Shown: positions 24,818 to 32,970 of the stretch, piece after piece | Layout: every line of letters begins with the position of its first letter | Numbering within the stretch: the first letter of the stretch is position 1 | Source: Paenibacillus sp. FSL R10-2782 | GTDB lineage: Bacteria; Bacillota; Bacilli; Paenibacillales; Paenibacillaceae | Direction: 5' to 3' | Length of the DNA: 64,000 bases | NCBI RefSeq assembly: GCF_038592985.1 | Contig: NZ_CP151951.1 | Span: 983,001-1,047,000, forward strand | Position numbers and translations under genes: made by a program | Notes under the pieces: generated by a model | Databases searched by the model: none | The model's input: the letters and a program-made list of their open reading frames with translations, nothing else | Told to the model about the DNA's origin: nothing

Positions 24818-25413
24818 TTCGAATCGTCATTGCGGAAGACCAGCGTATGCTGCTGGGTGCTTTGGCCTCCCTGCTGGACTTGGAAGAGGACATGAAAGTA
24901 GTCGGAAAAGCAAGCAACGGGGAAGAGGCTTTAGAGCTGGTCAAGCTGCATCAGCCGGATATATGCATCATGGATATCGAAATGCCAATCAAAAGCGGAT
25001 TGGATGCGGCTGAGGAACTCAAAGGCTTGAATTGCAAGGTGCTGATTCTGACCACGTTTGCCCGTCCCGGATATTTTGAACGGGCTATCAAGGCAGGTAC
25101 GCACGGTTATCTGCTCAAGGACAGTCCCAGTGAAGAACTGGCTTCCTCGATTCGAAGTATTATGGCAGGCCGTCGCATTTATGCTCCAGAGCTGGTCGAT
25201 GATGCTTATGCCGAAGTTAACCCGCTGACTGAGCGTGAGAAGACCGTCTTGGCGCTCATTGCTGACGGGAAGAACACTAAAGAGATTGCCGGTGAGCTGT
25301 ACCTGACGACAGGGACGGTGCGTAATTACATTTCAGTCATTCTGGATAAGCTGGGTGTCAGCAATCGAATTGAGGCGATTACGCGTTTTAATGAAAAAGG
25401 CTGGTTTAAATAA
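24814..25413 (+). CDS. desR: DesR-like NarL-family response regulator
   Basis: 199 residues, overlapping desK by 4 nt (ATGA). Receiver domain with acidic pocket IAEDQ, phospho-acceptor Asp54 in CIMDIEMP, and conserved Thr/Lys (LILTTFARPG, YLLKDSP). C-terminal LuxR-type HTH: NPLTEREKTVLALIADGKNTKEIA and TGTVRNYISVILDKLGVSNR. Phosphorylated DesR dimers bind the inverted repeat upstream of des and recruit RNA polymerase. A terminator follows at 25439. Confidence 0.92.
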   Translation: MIRIVIAEDQRMLLGALASLLDLEEDMKVVGKASNGEEALELVKLHQPDICIMDIEMPIKSGLDAAEELKGLNCKVLILTTFARPGYFERAIKAGTHGYLLKDSPSEELASSIRSIMAGRRIYAPELVDDAYAEVNPLTEREKTVLALIADGKNTKEIAGELYLTTGTVRNYISVILDKLGVSNRIEAITRFNEKGWFK

Positions 25414-25438
25414 GCGTAAGGCATAAATGTTCAAGGAG

Positions 25439-25487
25439 AAACAGGGGAGCTATGAAGGAAGATATAGCGTCTCTGTTTTGTTGTTTT
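25439..25487 (+). terminator. Intrinsic terminator of des-desKR
   Basis: AAACAG-GGA-GCTAT / ATAGC-TCT-CTGTTT stem followed by TTGTTGTTTT. Confidence 0.65.
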
Positions 25488-25594
25488 ATCGGAGGATACA
25501 TAAGAGAAAGTATATGCCTTTAGCCTACTTCCTTGTGATACAATAGGATAGCTATCCATGGGATGGACCGAAGTACAAGGAGGAACGGAACTAC

Positions 25595-26218
25595 ATGAAA
25601 CAAGCCCCATTTATAGCTGTTGAAGGGCCGATCGGAGCAGGGAAAACGACGTTGGCTTCCATGCTTTCAACGGAGCTGCATATGCCGATTATTAAAGAGA
25701 TTGTCGAGGAGAACCCGTTTCTCAATAAATTTTATCAAAATATAGATGAGTGGAGCTTCCAACTGGAAATGTTCTTTCTCTGCAATCGGTACAAGCAACT
25801 GGAGGATACCGGCCTGCAATATATCGAGAAGGCACAGCCTGTTATTTCCGACTATCATATTTATAAAAACCTCATTTTTGCTGAGCGGACCCTAAAGGGT
25901 GTGAAACTTGAAAAATATCGCCAAATCTATCATCTGCTCACCGACGATATGCCTAAGCCGGACGTGATCATATACATTAAAGCCGATTTGGATACGTTGC
26001 TGGGCAGAATCCGCAAACGGGCGCGCTCCTTTGAACAGGAGATGGACCCGGCATATCTGGAGCAGCTCATCACCGATTATGATAATGGCATACAATTTCT
26101 CGCCAAACAGGCTCCTTTTCCCAAGATATTGACCGTTAACGGGAATGAGATTGATTTTGTAGAAAACCGAGCACAATTTGAACAGATTGTTTCTGATGTA
26201 AAGGAGCTTATTCAATGA
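25595..26218 (+). CDS. dgk: Deoxynucleoside kinase, deoxyguanosine-kinase type
   Basis: 207 residues. P-loop GPIGAGKTT (residues 11-19) and the family substrate motif KEIVEENPFLNKFYQNI. The DRS-like motif is here SDYHIYKNL. RIRKRARSFEQEMD is the LID arginine cluster. It salvages purine deoxynucleosides with ATP as donor. Its product resembles B. subtilis Dgk and the next gene resembles Dck, the same adjacent pair. RBS AAGGAGG ahead of ATG. Confidence 0.85.
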   Translation: MKQAPFIAVEGPIGAGKTTLASMLSTELHMPIIKEIVEENPFLNKFYQNIDEWSFQLEMFFLCNRYKQLEDTGLQYIEKAQPVISDYHIYKNLIFAERTLKGVKLEKYRQIYHLLTDDMPKPDVIIYIKADLDTLLGRIRKRARSFEQEMDPAYLEQLITDYDNGIQFLAKQAPFPKILTVNGNEIDFVENRAQFEQIVSDVKELIQ

Positions 26219-26856
26219 ATAAATACAGCATTCCCGCGAATGCCCTGATTACGGTAGCGGGCACGGTAGGTGTGGGGAAATCCACACTAACGGCTGCTTT
26301 GGCTGAACGCCTGGGCTTTAAAACCTCCCTGGAGAAGGTAGATCATAATCCATATCTGGAGAAGTTTTATCACGATTTCGAAAGATGGAGCTTTCATCTG
26401 CAAATTTATTTTCTGGCCGAGCGCTTCAAGGAGCAAAAAAATATTTTCTTATCCGGTGGAGGCTTTGTGCAGGACCGTTCGATTTATGAGGACACAGGAA
26501 TTTTTGCGAAAATGCATGCCGATCAGGGGACGATGAACCCTACGGATTATGAAACGTATACCAGTCTGTTTGAGGCGATGGTGATGACACCGTTTTTCCC
26601 GCACCCGGATGTGCTGGTCTACCTGGAAGGCAGCTTGCCATCCATACTGAGCCGGATCGAGGAGCGCGGTCGTGAAATGGAAATCCAGACCGAGCGATCT
26701 TATTGGGAGCAAATGTATCGCAGATACTCCAACTGGATCAACGAGTTCGATGCCTGTCCTGTGCTGCGTCTAAACATTGATGAATATGACGTGCATGATC
26801 CCGCTTCTATGGATGCCATTTTGGTAGAGGTAGGCAAGGTAATTTCTAAAAAATAA
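26215..26856 (+). CDS. dck: Deoxynucleoside kinase, deoxyadenosine/deoxycytidine-kinase type
   Basis: 213 residues, overlapping dgk by 4 nt. P-loop GTVGVGKST, substrate site EKVDHNPYLEKFYHDF, classical DRS motif VQDRSIYEDTGIFAK, LID arginines SRIEERGREME. Phosphorylates dA/dC for dNTP salvage. Kinases of this family from Firmicutes act as heterodimer-capable dGK/dAK pairs in lactobacilli, so the coupled arrangement could matter for assembly (inference). A terminator follows within 10 bp. Confidence 0.87.
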   Translation: MNKYSIPANALITVAGTVGVGKSTLTAALAERLGFKTSLEKVDHNPYLEKFYHDFERWSFHLQIYFLAERFKEQKNIFLSGGGFVQDRSIYEDTGIFAKMHADQGTMNPTDYETYTSLFEAMVMTPFFPHPDVLVYLEGSLPSILSRIEERGREMEIQTERSYWEQMYRRYSNWINEFDACPVLRLNIDEYDVHDPASMDAILVEVGKVISKK

Positions 26857-26864
26857 AAATTGTT

Positions 26865-26890
26865 GACCGTCCGTGAGGACGGTTTTTTTT
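26865..26890 (+). terminator. Intrinsic terminator after dck
   Basis: ACCGTCC / GGACGGT stem, GTGA loop, T8. Confidence 0.92.
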
Positions 26891-27077
26891 GTGGTACACA
26901 TTTCTAAAAGCCTTGCACATCTGTGCAGGTAAGCACGCTGAAAATGATCCATTAGGAATATGGATTGGCGGTCATGAAGCTGGTATATTTTGATTGATGG
27001 ATATGAGAACGTATGTTCTTTATTGTACTTTCTTATTCATTGTCGTGGTATAATATGAGCAGATGGAGCTGATTCTA

Positions 27078-27971
27078 GTGGTAGAAATGCTGGACCCCCG
27101 CAATGACTTTTTGTTTAAGCGCATTTTCGGAAGCGAGGAAAATCGTGATGTGCTTTTAACTTTTCTAAATCGTACCTTTGAGGAAGCGGGGAAACCTCCA
27201 TTAACGGAAATTGTACTTTTGAATCCGTATACGGATAAGGACGCACCGCGTGATAAGCAGTCTATTTTGGATATTCGGGCCAGAACGTCGGAAGGTCAGC
27301 TCATTAATGTGGAGATGCAGCTTTTCAATAAGTATGACATGGATAAACGAACTTTGTTTTATTGGAGTAAGCAGTATGCAGGACAATTGTACGAAGGCCA
27401 ATCCTATAAGCTGCTGAGAAAGTGTGTAACGATCAACATTTTGAATTATTCCTTCCTACGGAACAGCCGTTATCATAATGTGTTTCATTTGGCAGAGGAC
27501 CGTACGGGCATCCCGTTTAGTGATGATATGGAGTTGCATTTTTTGGAACTGCCCAAACTGGATGAGCACGAGATTCCGGCTGGTAGCGGTGGCTTGGTCA
27601 ACTGGCTTCTGTTTCTAAAGGGAAGTAATCCATCTCAATGGGAGGTACTAGCCATGAATGAACCCGGTTTGAAAAAGGCGATGACTACGCTGGAGTTTCT
27701 AAGTCAGGATAAAGAGGCGCGTTTACAGTATGAAGCCCGACAAAAGTACCTGCATGATGAGGCTTCCATGATCGAAGGCGCAAGGGAGGAAGGCTTGAAA
27801 CTAGGTAAGGCAGAGGGGAAGGCTGAAGGTAAAGCAGAAGGTAAAGTTGAAGGAGAGCGCCAGAAGGCAATTGAAATCGCACGAAATATGCTGAATATGG
27901 GGCTTGAAATTGAAGTGATTGTAAAAGCATCTGGCTTATCCGAGTCAGAGGTGCGTTCGCTGAAAGTATAA
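27078..27971 (+). CDS. Rpn family recombination-promoting nuclease / PD-(D/E)XK nuclease-family transposase protein
   Basis: 297 residues if GTG 27078 is used (GGAG 9 nt upstream; ATG 27063 and ATG 27087 are alternatives). MLDPRNDFLFKRIFGSEENR is the Rpn opening motif. LDIRARTSEGQLINVEMQ gives the D...ExQ metal site of the PD-(D/E)XK nuclease fold, followed by RTLFYWSKQYAGQL. The C-terminus carries four KAEG-type units (27807-27854) and a short helical tail (LEIEVIVKASGLSESEVRSL). Rpn proteins are DNA endonucleases; in E. coli they are toxic antiphage factors inhibited by a shorter protein made from an internal start. An in-frame ATG at 27654 here has a strong RBS. Not associated with other mobile-element genes. 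Confidence 0.85.
   Translation: MVEMLDPRNDFLFKRIFGSEENRDVLLTFLNRTFEEAGKPPLTEIVLLNPYTDKDAPRDKQSILDIRARTSEGQLINVEMQLFNKYDMDKRTLFYWSKQYAGQLYEGQSYKLLRKCVTINILNYSFLRNSRYHNVFHLAEDRTGIPFSDDMELHFLELPKLDEHEIPAGSGGLVNWLLFLKGSNPSQWEVLAMNEPGLKKAMTTLEFLSQDKEARLQYEARQKYLHDEASMIEGAREEGLKLGKAEGKAEGKAEGKVEGERQKAIEIARNMLNMGLEIEVIVKASGLSESEVRSLKV
27654..27971 (+). CDS. Candidate internal translation product RpnS (antitoxin) within rpn
   Basis: In-frame ATG 27654-27656 inside the rpn gene is preceded by GGGAGG (27640-27645) at an 8-nt spacing, a better Shine-Dalgarno than that of the full-length protein. It would give a 105-residue protein starting MNEPGLKKAMTTLEFL, containing the helical C-terminal part and the KAEG repeats but not the nuclease core. 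This is the arrangement known for E. coli RpnS antitoxins; the function here is inferred. Confidence 0.55.
   Translation: MNEPGLKKAMTTLEFLSQDKEARLQYEARQKYLHDEASMIEGAREEGLKLGKAEGKAEGKAEGKVEGERQKAIEIARNMLNMGLEIEVIVKASGLSESEVRSLKV
27807..27854 (+). repeat. Four 12-bp in-frame tandem repeats in rpn
   Basis: Four consecutive 12-mers of the form AAGGCNGAAGGT encode KAEG-KAEG-KAEG-KVEG. Copies differ at one to four bases. Copy-number change would keep the frame and lengthen or shorten the tail of both Rpn and the internal product. Confidence 0.75.
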
Positions 27972-27988
27972 ATCAGAAACAACATACA

Positions 27989-28038
27989 AGGACTGTGGTA
28001 CAATCAGAATGAATTGGCTGATGACCGCAGTCTTTTTT
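27989..28038 (+). terminator. Intrinsic terminator after rpn
   Basis: GACTGTGGT / ACCGCAGTC stem with a loop of about 20 nt and T7. Confidence 0.75.
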
Positions 28039-28161
28039 TGTCGAATAGATTATCTCTAAGGACGAAGTATGCTTAACTGTATAGTGGACAAGCTTAGGCT
28101 AGAATGCGAGAATGGATACATATTTTAAATGTAAATTACTCACGGGGAAGGATGGGATACT

Positions 28162-29166
28162 GTGATACGTTTTGGTATTGTTGGAACCAACTGGATAACG
28201 GAGAGGTTTATTCAAGCCGCGGTAGAGACGGACGAATTTGCCCTGACGGCGGTATACTCACGAACAGAGGATAAAGGCAAAGCTTTTGCCGCCAAGAACA
28301 ACAGCCATCCGGAGGTATTTACAGACTTAGCGCAAATGGCTGCAAGTGATCAGGTGGATGCCGTATACATTGCCAGTCCCAACTCCTTGCATGCGGAGCA
28401 GGCGATTGTGTGTATGAATCACGGAAAGCACGTACTGTGTGAGAAGCCGTTTGCCTCCAATGCAACGGAGGTGCAGAGCATGATTGAGGCTGCGCGCAAC
28501 AATGATGTTTTGCTAATGGAGGCCATTAAATCTACGCTTATGCCAAACTTTAAAATTGTTAAAGACCATATGTATAAAATAGGCCGTGTTAGGCGTTATT
28601 TTGCAAGTTATTGTCAATATTCATCACGTTTTGATGCTTTTAAGCAAGGAAAAGTGTTGAATGCCTTTAATCCGGCTTTTTCGAATGGTTCATTGATGGA
28701 CCTTGGGGTTTATTGCTTGTATCCTATGGTGGCATTGTTCGGCAAACCGGAGGAAGTTCGTGCGGTTGGCGTGCTCTTGTCTTCTGGTGTAGATGGGGAA
28801 GGCAGCATCGCTATGCGATATCCGGATATGGACGCCGTCGTCATGCACTCCAAGATTACCGATTCATATTTGCCTGCTGAAATTCAGGGTGAGAATGGAA
28901 CGATGGTGATCGACAAAATAAGCCAGCCGTATGAGGTGAAAATTCATTATCGGGACGGCACGATTGAGGATCTGACGAAAGCACAGACCCGTGAACCGAT
29001 GTATTATGAAATTCAGGAGTTTATTGATCTGATTAAAAGCGGAGAACGTAATAGCTCCATTAATTCACTGGAGTGTTCACTCGCAGTCGCCGAAGTGATG
29101 GAGGATGCAAGACAGCAGATTGGTCTTCGATTTGAAGCGGATTTGAAAAATACGTCTGCACATTAG
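28162..29166 (+). CDS. Gfo/Idh/MocA family oxidoreductase
   Basis: 334 residues, GTG start with GGGGAAGGATGGG upstream. N-terminal Rossmann domain (IRFGIVGTNWITERFIQAA) and the family motif VLCEKPFASNATEV, whose Lys (CEKP) is catalytic. ALF-type substrate domain at the C-terminus. It uses NAD(P) to oxidise or reduce a sugar, inositol or related cyclitol; the substrate is not predictable. A related paralogue lies at 61277. Single gene with its own terminator. Confidence 0.87.
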   Translation: MIRFGIVGTNWITERFIQAAVETDEFALTAVYSRTEDKGKAFAAKNNSHPEVFTDLAQMAASDQVDAVYIASPNSLHAEQAIVCMNHGKHVLCEKPFASNATEVQSMIEAARNNDVLLMEAIKSTLMPNFKIVKDHMYKIGRVRRYFASYCQYSSRFDAFKQGKVLNAFNPAFSNGSLMDLGVYCLYPMVALFGKPEEVRAVGVLLSSGVDGEGSIAMRYPDMDAVVMHSKITDSYLPAEIQGENGTMVIDKISQPYEVKIHYRDGTIEDLTKAQTREPMYYEIQEFIDLIKSGERNSSINSLECSLAVAEVMEDARQQIGLRFEADLKNTSAH

Positions 29167-29187
29167 TCTGTTAAATACTTCCACCTA

Positions 29188-29234
29188 AAAAAAGATATCC
29201 TACAGCCTTATTGGCTGCATGGATATCTTTTTCA
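29188..29234 (+). terminator. Intrinsic terminator
   Basis: AAAGATATCC-TACAGCC / GGCTG(C)A-GGATATCTTT stem with TTAT loop and T tract. Confidence 0.9.
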
Positions 29235-29362
29235 TTTTCTTACGGGACATCTGTTGCTGTGCTTGTAATACTTTCACCCTGTTCGAAAGCTGGTAAAACA
29301 TACATAATGCTAATAACAAGTTCAACGTTTGAATATGAAGTTAAATACAGGAGGATGAAACG

Positions 29363-30589
29363 GTGGCTTATCAAGAAATCAATGGAGTACGAGTATGGGG
29401 AGCACCTGATGCAGGAGCATTATCTCAAGCCCGTATTTGTGCCGAGAACGGTAATGTGATTCAGGCGCTGCTGATGGCGGATCATCATAAAGGCTACAGT
29501 CAGCCGATTGGCGGCGTGATGGTATATGACGGACAAATTTCACCTTCAGGTGTCGGGTATGATATCGGATGCGGAAATAAGGCGGTTAGAACCAAGCTGT
29601 TCGCAGCAGATGTTTTGCCGCGTATTTCATTCATTATGGATGAAATTGCACGTCATATTTCCTTTGGCGTAGGCCGTATAAATGCGGTTCAGGTAGATCA
29701 TGAGCTGTTCGATGACCCGGATTGGGCGGTATATGCTGCGATTGGGAAACGGGAGCATGACAAGCTGAAATCCTTGGCAAGAGACCAGTTGGGTACGGTG
29801 GGGAGTGGTAATCATTTTGTTGACGTATTCGTGGAGGAAGCGACAGGTCAGGTCTGGATTGCGAACCATTTTGGAAGCCGGGGCTTTGGACATAAAACAG
29901 CAAGCGGATTTCTAAACTTGGCGGCAGGACGGGAGTTTCTCGGAAAAGCGCCGGGAGAGCATATGGATCAACCGCCAGTGCTGCTGGACATGAATAGTGA
30001 GTTGGGGGATATGTACTACCGTGCGATGCGGCTTGCCGGACGTTATGCTTATGCGGGACGGGATTATGTGATAGATCAGGTGCTTGGTATAATGGGCACC
30101 GAAGCGGACTTTGCCGTGCATAATCACCATAATTACGCATGGAAAGAGCAGCATGATGGACGTGACACGATTGTAGTCCGCAAAGGTGCTACTCCCTCGG
30201 CTCCTGGCCAAACGGGTTTTATTGGTGGAAGCATGGGTGATATTTCAGTGATTGTACGCGGTAAGGATACGGTAGAAAATCGCGATTCCTACTATAGTAC
30301 AGTTCATGGTGCAGGACGCATTATGAGCCGTACGCAGGCAGCCGGTAAAATGAACTGGAAAACCCGTACGCGCAGCGGCGGGCAGATTACGGACTTGCAG
30401 ATGAAGGAGGCCGTACAGGACTATGGTGTCGAGCTGCGCGGAGCGGGTACGGATGAAAGCCCGTTCGTTTACCGCAGGCTGCGCGAGGTGCTGGACGCTC
30501 ATGCTGAGACGGTGGAGGTTCTGCATGAGCTCAAGCCTATTGGAGTATGTATGGCGGGGGCGAATGAGTTCGATCCGTATAAGGACTAA
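29363..30589 (+). CDS. rtcB: RNA-splicing ligase RtcB
   Basis: 408 residues. GTG start with AGGAGG 8 nt upstream. Mn-binding and active-site motifs: VGYDIGCGNKAVRT (Asp/Cys), GTVGSGNHFVDVF, NHHNYAW (His ligands), FIGGSMGDISVIV and the GMP-acceptor histidine in TVHGAGRIMSRTQA. RtcB joins 2',3'-cyclic phosphate or 3'-phosphate RNA ends to 5'-OH ends with GTP; in bacteria it repairs cleaved tRNA or rRNA. No archease or RtcR gene is adjacent, so it appears stand-alone. An RlaP-like nucleotidyltransferase, a family linked with RNA repair, is 18 kb away. Confidence 0.93.
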   Translation: MAYQEINGVRVWGAPDAGALSQARICAENGNVIQALLMADHHKGYSQPIGGVMVYDGQISPSGVGYDIGCGNKAVRTKLFAADVLPRISFIMDEIARHISFGVGRINAVQVDHELFDDPDWAVYAAIGKREHDKLKSLARDQLGTVGSGNHFVDVFVEEATGQVWIANHFGSRGFGHKTASGFLNLAAGREFLGKAPGEHMDQPPVLLDMNSELGDMYYRAMRLAGRYAYAGRDYVIDQVLGIMGTEADFAVHNHHNYAWKEQHDGRDTIVVRKGATPSAPGQTGFIGGSMGDISVIVRGKDTVENRDSYYSTVHGAGRIMSRTQAAGKMNWKTRTRSGGQITDLQMKEAVQDYGVELRGAGTDESPFVYRRLREVLDAHAETVEVLHELKPIGVCMAGANEFDPYKD

Positions 30590-30606
30590 TGAAAAGATTT
30601 AGTAAT

Positions 30607-30660
30607 AAAAAGAGACTATATCCGGCAGAAACGATCATTCGCCGGATATAGTCTCTTTTG
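30607..30660. terminator. Bidirectional terminator between rtcB and the ydiB gene
   Basis: Perfect 19-bp stem AAAAGAGACTATATCCGGC with its complement at 30641-30659; A- and T-rich ends serve both convergent genes. Confidence 0.92.
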
Positions 30661-30682
30661 AGTATTATAGTCTCTTTCATTC

Positions 30683-31573
30683 TTACAATTGGTCCGCAAA
30701 CAGCTGTTCTTTGATATAAGAGACCGGCATTTCCTGGCCTGTCCACAGCTCGAAAGCAAGTGCGCCCTGCCACAGCATCATGCCCAGACCGTTAATGGCG
30801 GTTGCACCTACGGATTCGGCTTGTTCCATCAGCTTGGATTTAGCCGGGCTGTATACTACATCGGTCACGATCAGATCGGAACGAAGCATGGACACATCTT
30901 CAATCACACTTTTGCCTTCCAACGGTTTCATGCCGACGCCTGTACCGTTAGCGAAGATATGACTTGTGCGGATCTCTTCACGTAATTGTTCTTGATCCTC
31001 CAGAGGATATATATTTGCTTTGACTTGGGTGTGTTTCATATCTTCATTAATAATACGGACATTTTCTTCCGCACGGGCAAAGAACTGATCATTACGGGCA
31101 AAGATTGAAATTTCACCCAGACCTGCTTGAGCTGCTTCAATAGCAATGGGTGTAGCTGCACCGCCAGAGCCGACGAGTGTCATTTTTTTGCCTTTCAGAT
31201 CAATACCGTGTTCACGCAGGTTGCGAACATAACCAGATCCGTCTGTGCTGTAGCCTTTCAGCTTGCCATCCGTGTTCACGACGGTGTTGACGGCACCTGT
31301 AAATTTAGCGCTGTCGTCCAGCTCGTCAAGGTACTGCACAATGGCTGTTTTGTTTGGCATGGACACGTTATAACCGCGTATGTTCAGAGCACGCAGACCG
31401 CGTACGACTTCTTCCAGCTGTTCATTTCCTACTTCAAAGGCCATATACGCGTTGTTCAGGCCCAGTTTTTCAAACGCGAGATTATGCATAGCCGGGGACA
31501 AAGAATGTCCGATCGGTGTAGCAAGCAATCCGATTAATTGTGTTCTTCCGTCAATACGTCCAGCATTTTTCAT
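30683..31573 (-). CDS. ydiB: Quinate/shikimate dehydrogenase (YdiB-type, AroE family)
   Basis: 296 residues from ATG 31571-31573 (GGAGG 8 nt upstream). PIGHSLSPAMHN binds shikimate; GVSMPNK-type motif NVSMPNKTAIVQYLDEL carries the catalytic Lys; GSGGAATPIAIEAA is the dinucleotide loop; GMMLWQGALAFELWTG closes the site. The MPNK form, and many stretches throughout, fit E. coli YdiB rather than AroE (which has LPFK). YdiB acts on both quinate and shikimate with NAD or NADP. Together with AroD, shikimate kinase and two MFS transporters this suggests use of external quinate or shikimate. Could still serve as the cell's biosynthetic AroE. Confidence 0.85.
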   Translation of the reverse strand: MKNAGRIDGRTQLIGLLATPIGHSLSPAMHNLAFEKLGLNNAYMAFEVGNEQLEEVVRGLRALNIRGYNVSMPNKTAIVQYLDELDDSAKFTGAVNTVVNTDGKLKGYSTDGSGYVRNLREHGIDLKGKKMTLVGSGGAATPIAIEAAQAGLGEISIFARNDQFFARAEENVRIINEDMKHTQVKANIYPLEDQEQLREEIRTSHIFANGTGVGMKPLEGKSVIEDVSMLRSDLIVTDVVYSPAKSKLMEQAESVGATAINGLGMMLWQGALAFELWTGQEMPVSYIKEQLFADQL

Positions 31574-31602
31574 GATATAAGCCTCCAAGTAATCTTTGTA
31601 GT

Positions 31603-32793
31603 TTAATGAAACACTTTTTTATATCGATAAGCAACAAACACGGCCAGCAAAATACTGACTACGGCAATCGAAATATCCAGAATGAACACGGAAGTAATTC
31701 CGAGGCTCTTGGACATGCCCCCGGTAGCTAACGGCATCAGGATGAACGAAAGACTGGCTGCAATGTTCACGAGAGAAGTCGTAGTCCCTTTGTTTTTGCG
31801 GAAGAATTCCGTCATAACGGTGAGAGCAATTTGGAATATACCTGCGGTAGACAATCCGATTAAGAACGAACTGATTATCGTAGCGGCAGGATTGTGCCAA
31901 GTAATTAAAGCCAGCAAGGAAAGCAGGGCAATAAACGGATATACAATCATGACAGTAACCGGTTTAATGAATCTGCCAAGTACCACGGCTAACAGAATAA
32001 CGGAAACCAGCGAACCTATACTATAGTAGCTCAGCAGTTTAATAGCATTGGCTTTCTCCATACCCAAAGCCTCTTGCCCAAAGGTAGGAAGCCATAGCTG
32101 CACGACCATGAACAATACAGTGGAAGTAAACCCGATAATGATCAGGGACAGACCCTCTTGCCAAAACTTAGGCTCGGTGCGGAATGTATCCACTGATTGG
32201 GCAACCTCGGTTGGAGCTTTTTGTTCCTCAGCCTTGTGATTAGGGAAGGCTGTCATCGACAAGAAGATACCGCTCAGCAGATAAATACCTGCCGGAATAA
32301 AGAAGGAGTAGCCATAGAACATATTGTGATCGATAAAGAATGCAATCATGAACGGAATAACAATGGCACCGATAGAAACGGATGCTTTGACCAAGACCGT
32401 TGCAGATCCGGCTTTTGTTCCGAACCCTTCAATTAATGCGGGATACGTTCCCGAATCCATCATGGAGTTACAAAGCCCTGCGATAATAGCAAATACGAAA
32501 GCCAACGTATAGTTGGGTGCAAGGGGAATACCGATCAGGAAAATTAAATAAGCAAATGATGCAATCACAACGAGCGGCTTTCTTCCATACTTGTCTGACA
32601 TTTTCCCGGCTACCCCGAGCGCCAGCAGCTTACCGATCCCGATCGCTGACACCAGATAACCGATGGCAGCCTTATCCGTGTTCAATTGCACGGTCAGGAA
32701 GCTCATATTCGAGGAGAGAATAACATTGATCATACCCAGAAGAAAATAGTTGATGTAAAGCCCTGTTGCCATTCTGATGTAAGGATTTTTCAT
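31603..32793 (-). CDS. MFS transporter, YdiM/YdiN-like (putative quinate/shikimate uptake)
   Basis: 396 residues from ATG 32791-32793 (GGGAGC 7 nt upstream). Twelve membrane helices; SDKYGRKPLVV in the 2-3 loop is the MFS motif A. Close relative of the protein encoded at 34016 (shared openings such as GLYxNYxLxGMxNxxL, and TYPALIE). It lies 29 bp upstream of ydiB on the same strand, so the two form an operon; E. coli pairs ydiB with the MFS genes ydiM and ydiN. Substrate inferred from context only. Control sites are described at 32835-32932. Confidence 0.82.
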   Translation of the reverse strand: MKNPYIRMATGLYINYFLLGMINVILSSNMSFLTVQLNTDKAAIGYLVSAIGIGKLLALGVAGKMSDKYGRKPLVVIASFAYLIFLIGIPLAPNYTLAFVFAIIAGLCNSMMDSGTYPALIEGFGTKAGSATVLVKASVSIGAIVIPFMIAFFIDHNMFYGYSFFIPAGIYLLSGIFLSMTAFPNHKAEEQKAPTEVAQSVDTFRTEPKFWQEGLSLIIIGFTSTVLFMVVQLWLPTFGQEALGMEKANAIKLLSYYSIGSLVSVILLAVVLGRFIKPVTVMIVYPFIALLSLLALITWHNPAATIISSFLIGLSTAGIFQIALTVMTEFFRKNKGTTTSLVNIAASLSFILMPLATGGMSKSLGITSVFILDISIAVVSILLAVFVAYRYKKVFH

Positions 32794-32834
32794 GAGTATA
32801 GCTCCCAACTTAAGTTTTAGATCCATCGTCTAAT

Positions 32835-32850
32835 AGTGAAAAAATTCACA
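32835..32850. promoter_or_regulatory. Inverted repeat AGTGAA-N4-TTCACA downstream of the MFS/ydiB promoter
   Basis: AGTGAA-AAAA-TTCACA. On the minus strand it lies about 10-25 nt after the predicted start site (-35 TTGGAT at 32896-32891, -10 TATAAT at 32872-32867, 18-bp spacer). A nearly identical element is found at 33954 after the promoter of the second MFS gene, so a common repressor is likely. Confidence 0.6.
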
Positions 32851-32866
32851 TTGTTTCTATGTCTTT

Positions 32867-32932
32867 ATTATATAAGGAGTGTTATTATAAATCCAATGCA
32901 TATTTCTATTGCTTTTCATAGTTTAGGTCTAT
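32867..32932. promoter_or_regulatory. Divergent promoter region with LysR-type T-N11-A box
   Basis: Minus-strand promoter -35 TTGGAT / -10 TATAAT for MFS-ydiB. ATAG-TTTAGGT-CTAT (32918-32932) is a LysR-type box centred about 65 bp upstream of the predicted MFS start site, the canonical position. It also overlaps the likely -10 (TATAAT, 32930-32935) of the LysR gene, consistent with autorepression. Confidence 0.6.
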
Positions 32933-32970
32933 AATTTAAAATATAAATTAAAGAAGGGAACGGCATAATT

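Noticed and set aside
27063..27971. Calling the Rpn gene part of an insertion sequence
   Set aside because: Although often annotated as a transposase-family protein, there are no terminal inverted repeats or target duplications around it, and it has its own terminator.
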